Shown here: positions 7,409-15,907 of the stretch, piece by piece
Numbering within the stretch: the first letter of the stretch is position 1
How the letters are laid out: each line of letters starts with the position of its first letter
Assembly: GCA_035640455.1 (NCBI GenBank)
Contig: DASQWB010000030.1
Span: forward strand, 1 to 22,444
Reading direction: 5' to 3'
DNA from: AC-50 sp035640455
Lineage (GTDB): Bacteria > Actinomycetota > Thermoleophilia > Gaiellales > Gaiellaceae
DNA length: 22,444 bases
The notes under the pieces: generated by a model
Seen by the model: the letters and a program-made list of their open reading frames with translations, nothing else
What the model was told of the DNA's origin: nothing
Database searches by the model: none
Translations under genes and position numbers: made by a program

Positions 7409-7884
7409 CGGACCGGCTCCTCGACCAGCAGCGCGAGTTCGTCCACCGCCCGCTGCGCCAGCTCGCGCTCCGGCGGCGGGAAGTAGTCGCGCGCACGGAT
7501 CCGGCGCAGCTGGCGGCGCAGGCGGCCGAGCGTCCGCCGCCGCTGCCCTGCCTGCTCCGCGCGCGCTGCGGCCGCGTGCTCGATCAAGGCCCGGTACTCG
7601 GTCGCGACGGCCTCCGCCATCCGGCTTGCCAGCTCACGCTCCTGCGCCCCCGACGCCAGCTCGGCGACCCAGATCGTCGCCTCGCCGCCGGCCTCGACGA
7701 CCTCGTCCGCGAGCCACTCCAGCTGCTCGCGGTTGCGCGCGTCGTCCGGCAGCGCCGCCAACCCGTCCAGCACCTGCACCGCGCCCAGCCGGCGCAGCTT
7801 GCGCCACAAGGCGCTGCGCGGCGTCGACGGGTCGCGCGGCAACCGATACGCGAGCAGCACCCACGAGGTTCGTTGCGGCGGCAC
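7405..7884 (-). CDS. chrB: ChrB N-terminal-domain regulator (split ChrB)
   Basis: First gene of the chromate-type operon, 159 residues from GTG 7884. WVLLAYRLPRDPSTPRSALW and LRRLGAVQVLDGLAALP are typical of the ChrB N-terminal domain, which in studied systems acts as a chromate-responsive transcriptional regulator. The C-terminal half is helical and very basic (RRRTLGRLRRQLRRIRARD), compatible with nucleic-acid binding. An alternative in-frame start at 8037 would run through the operator and the divergent gene, so I reject it. The mRNA may be leaderless, since a GATAAT -10 element at 7896-7891 is only six bases before the GTG. It is probably autoregulated through the palindrome at 7899-7926. 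Confidence 0.75.
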   Translation of the reverse strand: MPPQRTSWVLLAYRLPRDPSTPRSALWRKLRRLGAVQVLDGLAALPDDARNREQLEWLADEVVEAGGEATIWVAELASGAQERELASRMAEAVATEYRALIEHAAAARAEQAGQRRRTLGRLRRQLRRIRARDYFPPPERELAQRAVDELALLVEEPVR

Positions 7885-7890
7885 CTGCCC

Positions 7891-7926
7891 ATTATCACGA
7901 AAGCTGCAACACTGGTTGCAGCTTTC
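7891..7926 (-). promoter_or_regulatory. Operator palindrome and -10 element of the chromate-type operon
   Basis: A perfect inverted repeat has arms GAAAGCTGCAAC (7899-7910) and its exact complement (7915-7926) with a 4-base spacer. It lies between the divergent starts at 7884 and 7946. On the minus strand GATAAT (7896-7891) is a good -10 element directly downstream, so a protein bound to the palindrome would cover the -35/spacer region. No -35 match is clear. The ChrB-N product is the likeliest ligand-sensing regulator, by inference. Confidence 0.75.
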
Positions 7927-7945
7927 AGGCAGAGTTCGGGATGCG

Positions 7946-8665
7946 ATGGGTAAGCAATCGCGCCGCAAGCGTCGTGAACGACGCGCCGCGCCGCCGCCGC
8001 CGGTCAAGAAGAAGGGCTCGCACGCTTGGCGCTCCACCGCCTGGCTGCTCGGCGCCGGAGGGATCGCGGCCGCGGCTGCGCTCGCGATCGGGTTGGCAGT
8101 CGCGTTCGGTCATTCCGGCCACGCGAGCGTCCGCCTCGGACCGCCAATTGCGAACCAGGCGTCGCTTCCCGGGCTGGCGACGGGTGCTCCGCCCTGGCCG
8201 GCCGAACACCGACGGCTCGCTGCCCGCCTCGACCTGCTCGGCCTGCCGCGACTGCAGATGGAAGCCGACGCCTACCACATCCACCAACACCTCGACCTGT
8301 ACGTGAACGGCAAGCACCTCGCCGTGCCCGCGCTAATCGGCATCAACATCACCGAGCGCTTCCTCGACCCGCTCCACACCCACGACGCGAGCGGGATCAT
8401 TCACATCGAATCGCCGACGACAACCGACTACACGCTCGGCCAGTTCTTCGCCGTCTGGGGCCTCCGCCTTACCCGCAACTGCATCGCCGGCCTCTGTACC
8501 GGCAGCGGCAAAGAACTACGCGCTTGGGTTAACGGCAACTCCCTGAAAGGCGACCCGACGCGAATCATCCTCGATGCCCATCAGGAGATCGTCATCGCCT
8601 ACGGCACGCCACAGCAGATGCCGCAGAAGATCCCCGCCAGTTATCCCTTCCCCGCCGGTCTCTAG
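7946..8665 (+). CDS. Membrane-anchored exported protein with His-rich motifs, unknown function
   Basis: A 239-residue protein with a very basic cytoplasmic start (GKQSRRKRRERR), one membrane helix (about residues 33-53) and an extracytoplasmic domain. That domain contains HIHQHLDLYVNGK, LHTHDASGIIHIES and TLGQFFAVWGLRL, followed by a CIAGLC pair and a YVNGK-like repeat (AWVNGNSLKG). I remember this layout in unnamed Thermoleophilia proteins; I know no assigned function. The clustered histidines (HxHxH and HTH) suggest metal binding, which would fit divergence from a chromate-type operon through a shared operator. The ATG at 7946 is chosen because the frame upstream runs through the operator; no strong ribosome site is visible. 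Its stop shares CTAG with the convergent remnant. Confidence 0.72.
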   Translation: MGKQSRRKRRERRAAPPPPVKKKGSHAWRSTAWLLGAGGIAAAAALAIGLAVAFGHSGHASVRLGPPIANQASLPGLATGAPPWPAEHRRLAARLDLLGLPRLQMEADAYHIHQHLDLYVNGKHLAVPALIGINITERFLDPLHTHDASGIIHIESPTTTDYTLGQFFAVWGLRLTRNCIAGLCTGSGKELRAWVNGNSLKGDPTRIILDAHQEIVIAYGTPQQMPQKIPASYPFPAGL

Positions 8666-8865
8666 CTCTGGCTCGTCGATCGCGCTTCTGCGGTCAGGAG
8701 CTCGTAGCAGTGCTCGGCAGTCGCGGTCGCGCCGGCCAGGTTCGGCTCGATCACGTTCACGAACCACGGCTCCTCTGACGCCAGCCCGTGGCCGTGGAAG
8801 AGGCGCTCGAGATCGGCGAGCAGGAAGCCGTGCTCGTGCGCCAGCTTCGCAATGCCGCTATTCCG
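8662..8865 (-). pseudogene. C-terminal remnant of an SGNH/GDSL-like hydrolase
   Basis: The minus strand reads AKLAHEHGFLLADLERLF, then EEPWFVNVIEPNLAGATA and HCYELL before a TAG at 8664. This resembles the last 60 residues of SGNH-hydrolase-type esterases, in which block V sits in a motif near IEPNxxGA. An in-frame TGA at 8868 blocks extension upstream and no start codon is present, so only the tail survives. The family call is moderate because the catalytic Ser block is missing. Confidence 0.5.
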
Positions 8866-9024
8866 TCACCCGCTGACCACGGGCTGAGTCGACGACGGCA
8901 GGCGTTGCTGCTTGCCTTCCGCCCGGATCAGAATCACAATGGCTTGTTGCGGCCTACCCCCGCACGAAGTGGCAAAAGCCCTCATGACCCTCGCGTCGTT
9001 CCTCGTTCGACGGCTGGCGCGGTC

Positions 9025-12000
9025 GTGAGCTGCCCTGGGTGCGGGTTCGTGAACGTACCGGCTGCGCGGTTCTGCGCGGGATGCGGCAGGCCGCTCGACG
9101 CCGGCACGCGTCCCTTGGAGACCGCCGAGCGTCGGCAGCTAACGGTGCTGATGTGCGATCTGGTCGGCTCGACCGAGCTCTCGCAGTCGCTCGACCCGGA
9201 GGACCTCCGGGAGCTGCTCGCCGACTACCAGCGGGTCTGCGCGGAGGCGGTGGAGCATCACGACGGGCACATTGCCCAGTACCTCGGTGACGGAGTCCTT
9301 GTCTACTTCGGGTTCCCTTACGCGCACGAGGACGACGCGCGCAGGGCTATACGGTGCGGGCTCGACATCCTCGGCAGGATGCGAGAGCTGGACTCCGCAG
9401 CCACGCGGCGCTGCGGTGTGAGACTGAGCGTCCGCGCCGGCGCGCACACCGGCCGGGTGGTGGTCGGGACGGTCGGAACCGGGGCGCGTCAGGAGATGCT
9501 CGCCCAGGGCGACACTCCGAACATTGCCGCACGCGTCCAGGCACACGCCGATCCGGACTCGCTCGCCGTCACCGACGCCACATGGCGGATGGTCCGAGGG
9601 TACTTCCATGCCGAACCGCTCGGCGCACGGGAGCTCAAGGGGCTCGCAGAGCAGATGCGGCTCTGGCGCATTACCGGGGCGAGCGGCGCCAAGTCGAGGC
9701 TCGAGGCCGACCGCTTCCTAACCAGGTACGTCGGCCGAGAGCTCGAGCTGAGGGCGTTGGAACGCCAGTGGGGCGCGGTCGCGGCCGGCGCGGCACGATT
9801 CGTGACGGTGAGGGGCGAGCCGGGCATCGGGAAGTCCCGGCTCGTCCAGGAGTTCACGCAGGGCGTAGGGGCCGACGTCGAACGGCTCGAGCTGCGCTTC
9901 ACCTCCTACACGCAGAACAGCGCCTTTCAGCCTGTGATCGAGCTGATCGAGCGGCGCCTCGGGCTCGAGCGCTCGCTCAGCCCGGACCTGCGCCTCGAGC
10001 GCATCGAAGAGCGGCTTCGCGAGCTGGGGATCACGGCGTCCGAGGCCGCGCCGCTCTGGGCCGAGCTCCTCTCGATTCCGGCCGCTGAGCGTTACCGGCC
10101 GCTTGTCATGTCTCCGGCCCGCAGGCGCGCGCGCACCGTCGAGACCCTCGTCGCCGCATTTCAGTCGCTGGCCTCGCGCGGTCCGACGATCGTCGTCGCC
10201 GAGGATCTCCACTGGGGCGACGCGTCGACGCTTGAACTGCTCCAGCTGCTCGTATCCTCGACGTCGCAGCCGCCACTGCTCGGGCTCTTCACCGCGCGGC
10301 CGGAGTTCCAGCCCCCTTGGGCTGCGCAGGACGCAGCGGCGTTCATCGAGATGTCGCGGCTTGCGGACACCGAGGTTGCGACGGTGGCGCGGGCCGTCGC
10401 CCACGACAAGACGCTTCCGGCCGAGGTGTTGCGCCTGATCCTGGAACGCTGCGACGGCGTGCCGCTCTTTGTCGAAGAGGTCGTCCAGACGGTGATCGAC
10501 TCCGGCGTGCTGGAGGAACGCGAGGGCTCCTGGGAGCTCACCGGCCCCGTTCCGGCCGGGCTCATCCCGGCGAGCATCGACGCTTTGCTGACGGCTCGCA
10601 TCGACCAGCTGGGCGAATCGCGGGCGACGGCCCAGCTTGCGGCGACGATCGGCCGCGAGTTCTCCTGGGCTCTCCTGCACGCGGTCAGCGATCTCCACGA
10701 GAACGCCCTCGGCGAGGACGTTCGGCGGATCGTCGCCGCAGGGATCGTCCGCGAGGCGCCGTCCGGGAACGCCGGGACGTACGTGTTCAAGCACGCCCTC
10801 GTACAGGAGGCCGCGTACGAGTCGCTGCTGCGCTCGGAGCGGCGGCGCTTGCACGAGCGCATCGCACGCGTGCTCGCGGCCGACTTCGTGGAAGAGGTCG
10901 ACCTCCATCCGGAGATCCTCGCCCGGCACCTCGAATATGGCGGCCGCGTGGCCGACGCCGTCGTCCAGTGGATGCGCGCGGGTCAGCGCGAGGTGCAGCG
11001 TTCGGCCAACGCTGAAGCGATCCTGCACCTCGAGCACGCGCTGGAGCTCCTCCTCCAGTTGTCGGACGACGACGAGCGCGCGCGCCTCGAGCTGCCGCTC
11101 CGCGTTCTCGCCGCCGTGCCGCTCACACTCACTCGCGGCTGGACGGCGCGCGAGGTCGAAGCGCACTATCGCCGCGCGCGCGAGCTCTGCCAGCGTGTCG
11201 GGGAAACCCCCGAGCTGTTCCCGACCCTCGTCGGGTTGGTGACGTATCTGATCGTGAGCGGGCAGCTCGAGGAGGCGCGGGCGATGGGCGAGGCAGACCT
11301 GCTCCTCGCCCGAGACCAGGGCAATCCCGAGCACGAGCTCGAGGCGGAGGTCGACCTCGGAAACACGCTCTTCTACCTGGGCAGACCGCGCGAAGCGCTC
11401 GTGCACCTCGAGCGTGTGGATGAGCTGTACCACCCGGAGCGGGACCGCGTGCACGCGTTCTCGTACGGCAAGGAGCCGGCGGCGGTCGCCCGTCTGCATC
11501 GCGCTCTCGCGCTCTGGTGCCTCGGCCGGCCCGACTCTGCGCTTCGGTGCACGAGCTCGGCGGAGGCTTTGGCACGGGAATGGCCGCACCCGTTCACGAA
11601 CGCGTGGATCCAAACCGGTGCCGCGGTCCTGCGGATCTTGCGAGGCGAGGTCGAGGCGGCGCAAGCGCACGCCGAGACTGCGATCGCGATCTCGGTCGTG
11701 GAGGGCTTCCCGAACTGGCTCGCGCAGGCGAACGTGTATCGCGGCTGGGCGTTGGTGGCCGAGGGGGACGAGGGCGGTCTTGCCCAGATCGAGGAGGGCC
11801 TGGGCCTATGGAGCGCCACGGGCGCCCAGCTGATGCTCGGGTTTCTCCGCTGCGTCATGGCGGACGCCCAGGGCCGCTGCGGCCGCTATGCCGAGGCGCT
11901 CCAGGCCCTCGATGCGGCGATCGCCCACGCCCGGCGGACCGGGGATTGCTGGTACGAGCCGGAGATGATGCGCCTGTCGGCGGAGCTGGCCCTGAAGGCC

Positions 12001-12246
12001 GATCGTCAAAGACCCGAGGAGGCGGCGGCTCGCGTGCGCGACGCGGTGAGGCTGGCTGCGGGCCGCTCCCAGCTTCTGCTCGAGCTGCGCTCAGCCACGA
12101 GTCTCGCACGGATCAGCGGGGATCCCGAGGACACCGCGCGGCTGCGCGATTGCTACGAAAGCTTCGACGAAGGCCATGAGACCGCCGACCTGGCGGCAGC
12201 GCGCTCCGTGATCGAGGGCCTACCGAGCGCCGCGCCTGTCACATGA
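9025..12246 (+). CDS. Zinc ribbon, class III nucleotidyl cyclase, AAA ATPase and TPR regulator
   Basis: A 1073-residue signalling protein. Residues 3-20 form a CxxC...CxxC zinc ribbon. Residues about 38-210 are an adenylate/guanylate cyclase domain with the two metal aspartates (MCDLVGST, D45, and YLGDGVLVYFG). Residues 264-271 are the Walker A box GEPGIGKS, and near 388 the Walker B IVVAEDLHWGD begins. The last 400 residues are helical TPR-like repeats (EARAMGEADLLLARDQGNP and similar). Proteins of this type are abundant in Actinobacteria as presumed nucleotide- or ATP-dependent regulators, but targets are mostly unknown. I chose GTG 9025 because the frame upstream overlaps the hydrolase remnant and is not protein-like. 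Its stop overlaps the next ATG as ATGA, so it is co-translated with the enzyme operon behind it. Confidence 0.88.
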   Translation: MSCPGCGFVNVPAARFCAGCGRPLDAGTRPLETAERRQLTVLMCDLVGSTELSQSLDPEDLRELLADYQRVCAEAVEHHDGHIAQYLGDGVLVYFGFPYAHEDDARRAIRCGLDILGRMRELDSAATRRCGVRLSVRAGAHTGRVVVGTVGTGARQEMLAQGDTPNIAARVQAHADPDSLAVTDATWRMVRGYFHAEPLGARELKGLAEQMRLWRITGASGAKSRLEADRFLTRYVGRELELRALERQWGAVAAGAARFVTVRGEPGIGKSRLVQEFTQGVGADVERLELRFTSYTQNSAFQPVIELIERRLGLERSLSPDLRLERIEERLRELGITASEAAPLWAELLSIPAAERYRPLVMSPARRRARTVETLVAAFQSLASRGPTIVVAEDLHWGDASTLELLQLLVSSTSQPPLLGLFTARPEFQPPWAAQDAAAFIEMSRLADTEVATVARAVAHDKTLPAEVLRLILERCDGVPLFVEEVVQTVIDSGVLEEREGSWELTGPVPAGLIPASIDALLTARIDQLGESRATAQLAATIGREFSWALLHAVSDLHENALGEDVRRIVAAGIVREAPSGNAGTYVFKHALVQEAAYESLLRSERRRLHERIARVLAADFVEEVDLHPEILARHLEYGGRVADAVVQWMRAGQREVQRSANAEAILHLEHALELLLQLSDDDERARLELPLRVLAAVPLTLTRGWTAREVEAHYRRARELCQRVGETPELFPTLVGLVTYLIVSGQLEEARAMGEADLLLARDQGNPEHELEAEVDLGNTLFYLGRPREALVHLERVDELYHPERDRVHAFSYGKEPAAVARLHRALALWCLGRPDSALRCTSSAEALAREWPHPFTNAWIQTGAAVLRILRGEVEAAQAHAETAIAISVVEGFPNWLAQANVYRGWALVAEGDEGGLAQIEEGLGLWSATGAQLMLGFLRCVMADAQGRCGRYAEALQALDAAIAHARRTGDCWYEPEMMRLSAELALKADRQRPEEAAARVRDAVRLAAGRSQLLLELRSATSLARISGDPEDTARLRDCYESFDEGHETADLAAARSVIEGLPSAAPVT

Positions 12247-13493
12247 TGAACGTCCACCAGCGGGTCCGCCTCGCCGAGCTTCTGAGCGAGGCGGCGGAGC
12301 TCGAGCACGGGTTGATGTGCCAGTACCTGTACGCCGCCTTCTCGCTGAAGCGGGAGCCGGAGGAGGGGGTGACGTGGGCGCAGCTCGAGCTGATGCGCCG
12401 CTGGGAGGCGAGCATCATGCTCGTCGCCCGGCAGGAGATGGAGCACCTCGGACTCGTCAACAACATGCTCACGGCGATCGGGGAAGCGCCCTACTTCGTG
12501 CGGCCGAATTTCCCCCTCGGACCGCGCCACTACCAGATCGACATCCCGTTCAAGCTCGAGCGCCTGACGCTCGACGCAGTGGGCCGCTTCATCGAGTTCG
12601 AGATGCCCCGCCGGCCCGATCCCGGGAGCGAGGCGCGAATGGAAGCCACCGTGCCGGCCGTCAAACCGGGCCGATTCCAGACGATCGGGGAGTTGTACGA
12701 AGAGGTGGTCTCCCTCTTCGAGCAGCTCGACTCGCCCGAGCTCTGGATCGGCCCGCCCGGCGCCCAGTTCATCACCACCGAGGTGATCCCCGTGCCGATC
12801 CGGGGCGTGTCGCTCGCCGGGAAAGCGATCTACGACATCAACCTGGTCGCCGTCACCGACCTCGCCTCGGCGAAGCAGGCGATCGCCCAGATCCTCGAGG
12901 AAGGCGAGGGCATTCCCATCCCGACCCCGACGAGCCATTTCGCACGCTTCCTGACGATCGCCGAGGAGCTCGCGACGGCGCAGCACGAGGATCCGAGCTT
13001 CGACCCCGCGCGACCTGTCGTCGAGAACCCGCGCGGGCGGATCACCAGCCCCGCGACACGTGAGGTTGCGGAGCTGTTCGAATTGGCCTACGGCACCACG
13101 ATACTGATGCTGATGCGCTACTTCGCGCACACCGACGAGACTCAGGCACAGCTGGCCGCGCTCCAGCAGACCGCGTTCTTCCCGTTGATGACGACGGCCA
13201 TCCGGCCGCTCGGCGAGGTGCTCACGCTGCTGCCGGCGCGAGCCGACGCCCCCACGCCCACGGCGGGCCCGACCTTCGACTTCACGCGCAACCTCACGTT
13301 CCACCCGCACCGCCGCGCCGCCTGGCACGTCATGCTGCTCCAGCTCCAGCAGCTGGCGGCTGACGCCCTGCGGCTCTCGACGGAGCCGGTCTATCCCGAA
13401 CCCGTGCGCGAGCGGCTCGAGCTGGTCTACGAGAACGCCGCTCGGATGGCCCTCAACTTTTCGGGCGCCATGGGCATTCCCGTGCCGACGTGA
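12243..13493 (+). CDS. Ferritin-like protein of the iminophenyl-pyruvate dimer synthase family (VioB/RebD-type domain)
   Basis: A 416-residue protein. LLSEAAELEHGLMCQYLYAA followed by WEASIMLVARQEMEHLGLVN is the signature of the ferritin-like domain found in VioB and RebD, which couple two imine forms of aryl-pyruvates in violacein and rebeccamycin synthesis. Two ExxH pairs (E19/H22 and E65/H68) with E55 nearby could bind a di-iron centre. Next comes NMLTAIGEAPYFVRPNFPL, also typical. The length covers only this domain plus a helical C-terminal half, far shorter than VioB or RebD (about 1000 residues). The actual substrate is unknown. It is coupled upstream to the cyclase regulator (ATGA) and downstream to the unknown gene (GTGA). 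Confidence 0.82.
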   Translation: MMNVHQRVRLAELLSEAAELEHGLMCQYLYAAFSLKREPEEGVTWAQLELMRRWEASIMLVARQEMEHLGLVNNMLTAIGEAPYFVRPNFPLGPRHYQIDIPFKLERLTLDAVGRFIEFEMPRRPDPGSEARMEATVPAVKPGRFQTIGELYEEVVSLFEQLDSPELWIGPPGAQFITTEVIPVPIRGVSLAGKAIYDINLVAVTDLASAKQAIAQILEEGEGIPIPTPTSHFARFLTIAEELATAQHEDPSFDPARPVVENPRGRITSPATREVAELFELAYGTTILMLMRYFAHTDETQAQLAALQQTAFFPLMTTAIRPLGEVLTLLPARADAPTPTAGPTFDFTRNLTFHPHRRAAWHVMLLQLQQLAADALRLSTEPVYPEPVRERLELVYENAARMALNFSGAMGIPVPT

Positions 13494-14386
13494 CCGCGCC
13501 GTCCCCGCCGCCGCCGGCCGACCCGATCCTGCTTGTGATCGCGTTCTCGGGCTGGGCGCTCCTGCGGCTGCCCACGGACCCCGACCCGACCGACGAGCCG
13601 CGCGGTGTGAGCGGCTACACGTTCGCGTTCGCAGGCGAGCCCGACTTCGACCGCATCCTCTACCTCCAGCCGCCCGCGAACTTCACGCCACGGTCCCAAA
13701 GCCCGCCGCTGGGAGTGACTGTCGCGAGCGCGGTGCGCACCGACGGCAAAGAGGTGCCGGCTCTTGCCGGCGCCGCCGTGAACCTGCTCGGCGAGCCCAT
13801 GCTCGAGAACCGCAACTGGAACCTGACGCTGCCGGGCTTCGAGCCGATCGTCCCATTCCACCTGCAGATCACCGGCGGCGGCGTAACGATCGAGCGGGAC
13901 GCCCCTCTGAACCCGCAGGACCCGGACCAGCCTGTGTGGCAGACCCCGCAGGAGCTGCTCCTCGCGCAGGGTGCACGCGGGATGGAATTCGAGCCCGCCA
14001 CGATCGGAGAGGCGACCGGCATCTGGGACTCGTTGAAGGTGGTGACGGAGCGGCTGAGGGCGCTCCAGCGCGAGCTCGAGCACCTGAAGGCGCACAAGGG
14101 CGACCCCACGGCGATCGTCGCGCTCGAGGGCCGGATCGCCGAGCTCGAGTTCGCCGTCGCGAACCCGACCGACCGACGGGTGATGGCCCGGTACTTCGTC
14201 GAGCGGTTCGGATTCCCGATGACCGGCCAGGCGTCGGTCGCCGTCGACGGGAACCCGCTCGGCGGAACGCTCGACACCACGAGCCCGTGGGCCGTGAGCT
14301 TCTGGCTGGGCGCGTGGGACCCCGACGTGCTCTGCCTGTTCATGAAGGGCGCGCTCGAGGTGCCGTACCTGACCGTCTCCGACTGA
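13490..14386 (+). CDS. Unrecognised protein with central coiled coil, partner of the ferritin-like enzyme
   Basis: A 298-residue protein from GTG 13490, overlapping the preceding stop as GTGA. I do not recognise it. The first 130 residues are Pro-rich and likely all-beta (VSGYTFAFAGEPDFDRILYL), with no signal peptide. Around residues 179-224 a heptad-like stretch (VTERLRALQRELEHLKAHKG) predicts a coiled coil. The last 70 residues contain RYFVERFGFPMTG and WAVSFWLGAWDPD. The position between a ferritin-like enzyme and a bicovalent flavin oxidase, with coupled translation, suggests a structural or accessory subunit. Codon choice is like its neighbours. Confidence 0.7.
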   Translation: MTAPSPPPPADPILLVIAFSGWALLRLPTDPDPTDEPRGVSGYTFAFAGEPDFDRILYLQPPANFTPRSQSPPLGVTVASAVRTDGKEVPALAGAAVNLLGEPMLENRNWNLTLPGFEPIVPFHLQITGGGVTIERDAPLNPQDPDQPVWQTPQELLLAQGARGMEFEPATIGEATGIWDSLKVVTERLRALQRELEHLKAHKGDPTAIVALEGRIAELEFAVANPTDRRVMARYFVERFGFPMTGQASVAVDGNPLGGTLDTTSPWAVSFWLGAWDPDVLCLFMKGALEVPYLTVSD

Positions 14387-14398
14387 AAGGAACCCCAA

Positions 14399-15907
14399 TT
14401 GGCGCTCAAGGCCGATACGAACAAGCTGATGCGCGAGAGGCGGGTGGCGGAGCTGCTGCCGCACGCAGACGTCGAGGCGCTGGCCGCTCATGGCATCTCG
14501 CGGCGGGAGCTCGAGCAGCTCCAGCGACGCATCCGTGGCAAGGTCGTGGCGCCGGGGATGCCCGAGTATCCCAACGCCCGCGTCGGCAATCCGGTGTACC
14601 CGCACACCTTCTCTCCCAAGCTTGTCGTCTACTGCGCCGTGCCGAACGACGTCGCCGTCTGCCTCGAGGCCGCCCGTCGGCACGGCTTGCGGCCAACCTG
14701 TCGTTCCGGCGGCCACAGCAGCGCCGGCTTCTCGGTGAACGACGGCCTTGTCATCGACGTGAGCCTGATGAACCACGTCGCGGTCGATCTCCGCGCCCGT
14801 CGCGCGAACGTCGGCGCGGGCACGACGCTCGGTGAGCTGAACGCCGTGCTCAACACTTACGGTCTTCACGTGCCGGGCGGCACGTGCAACGACGTCGGCG
14901 TGGCGGGCCACATGATGGGCGGCGGCTACGGCTTCACCTCGCGCCAGTTCGGGATGAACTGCGACAGGGTCTTCGCGGTGAAGGTGATGCTCGCCGACGG
15001 CACCGTCGTCGAGGGCTCGCACGACGTCAACCCCGAGCTCCAGTGGGCCATCCGCGGCGGGACCGGCAACCAATTCGGCGTCCTGCTCGACGTGACGTAC
15101 GAGCTGGCGGAGGTCTACGAGCTGTGGGGCTTCTGCCTCCAATGGGACGCTGCCGACGCTGCGCAGGTGCTCGCCGAGCTGCAGTCGTCCTACATGCGCA
15201 GCGGCGCCTCCGACGCGCTCGGCTACCTCGCCGTCTTCACCACGTTCGACGGCAAGCCGGGGCTCGCCGTGGTCGGCACGTACGACGGCTCGACAGACGA
15301 GGGCAAGCAGGAGCTGGCGGCGCTCCAAGCGGTCGGACGGGCGGCACTCACGATCGACAAGACCGACACGTACGCGAACCTCAACGAAGCGCTGCTCGAC
15401 GTGCTACCCGGCATCCCGCCCCCGCCGTCCGGCCAAGGCGTCTACGAGGCGAAACAGCCGGCGTACATCACCCAGCCGCTTGGCCAAGACGGGTGGCAGA
15501 AGGTGATCGACTACTACGGCTCGACGCCGAACCCGTACAACATCGTCGTCGTCGAGCCGTACGGCGGAGTGATCTCGGCCTACCCCGCCGACGCTTCGGC
15601 GTTCGTGCACCGCGCTGTCGACATGGACTTCTTCGTCGACTCGTTCTGGATCGGCCAACCCGAGGGCCCCGACCGCAAAACCGCGGAGGAGTGGCTCGCC
15701 GGCTACCTCGAGATCGTTCGGCCGTGGTCGAACGGCGAGGTCTACCAGGACTATCCGGTCCGCGGTCTTGCCGACTATCGCTCGGCCTACTGGGCCGAGG
15801 CGTTCCCGCGCCTGCTCGAGATCAAGCAGAAGTACGACCCGGAGAACGTCTTCGACTTCGAGCAGAGCATCACCCCGCTGCCCGAAGGTGCTGCGGGTCA
15901 CGACTGA
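14399..15907 (+). CDS. Bicovalent FAD-dependent oxidoreductase (berberine-bridge type)
   Basis: A 502-residue flavin oxidase of the FAD_binding_4 plus BBE family, which oxidises alcohols, sugars or secondary metabolites with O2. The FAD domain shows CRSGGHSSAG (H106) and PGGTCNDVGVAGHMMGGGYG (C163). These are the two residues that attach FAD at two points in glucooligosaccharide oxidase and berberine-bridge enzymes. The BBE tail is YWAEAFPRLLEIKQKYDPEN followed by VFDF. The start is TTG 14399, with GAAAGGA eight bases before it; no better start exists. No signal peptide is seen, so a cytoplasmic role in a small-molecule pathway is likely. It follows the unknown gene by 12 bases and ends the operon. 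Confidence 0.9.
   Translation: MALKADTNKLMRERRVAELLPHADVEALAAHGISRRELEQLQRRIRGKVVAPGMPEYPNARVGNPVYPHTFSPKLVVYCAVPNDVAVCLEAARRHGLRPTCRSGGHSSAGFSVNDGLVIDVSLMNHVAVDLRARRANVGAGTTLGELNAVLNTYGLHVPGGTCNDVGVAGHMMGGGYGFTSRQFGMNCDRVFAVKVMLADGTVVEGSHDVNPELQWAIRGGTGNQFGVLLDVTYELAEVYELWGFCLQWDAADAAQVLAELQSSYMRSGASDALGYLAVFTTFDGKPGLAVVGTYDGSTDEGKQELAALQAVGRAALTIDKTDTYANLNEALLDVLPGIPPPPSGQGVYEAKQPAYITQPLGQDGWQKVIDYYGSTPNPYNIVVVEPYGGVISAYPADASAFVHRAVDMDFFVDSFWIGQPEGPDRKTAEEWLAGYLEIVRPWSNGEVYQDYPVRGLADYRSAYWAEAFPRLLEIKQKYDPENVFDFEQSITPLPEGAAGHD

Noticed and set aside
9718..11670. 650-codon minus-strand frame opposite the cyclase/AAA gene
   Set aside because: Antisense shadow of a gene with Walker and cyclase motifs; the Arg/Asp/Glu-rich composition shows no domain.
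13427..15328. 633-codon minus-strand frame opposite the enzyme operon
   Set aside because: It is the mirror frame of high-GC coding DNA. The plus-strand genes carry clear family motifs and coupled starts, while this frame has none.
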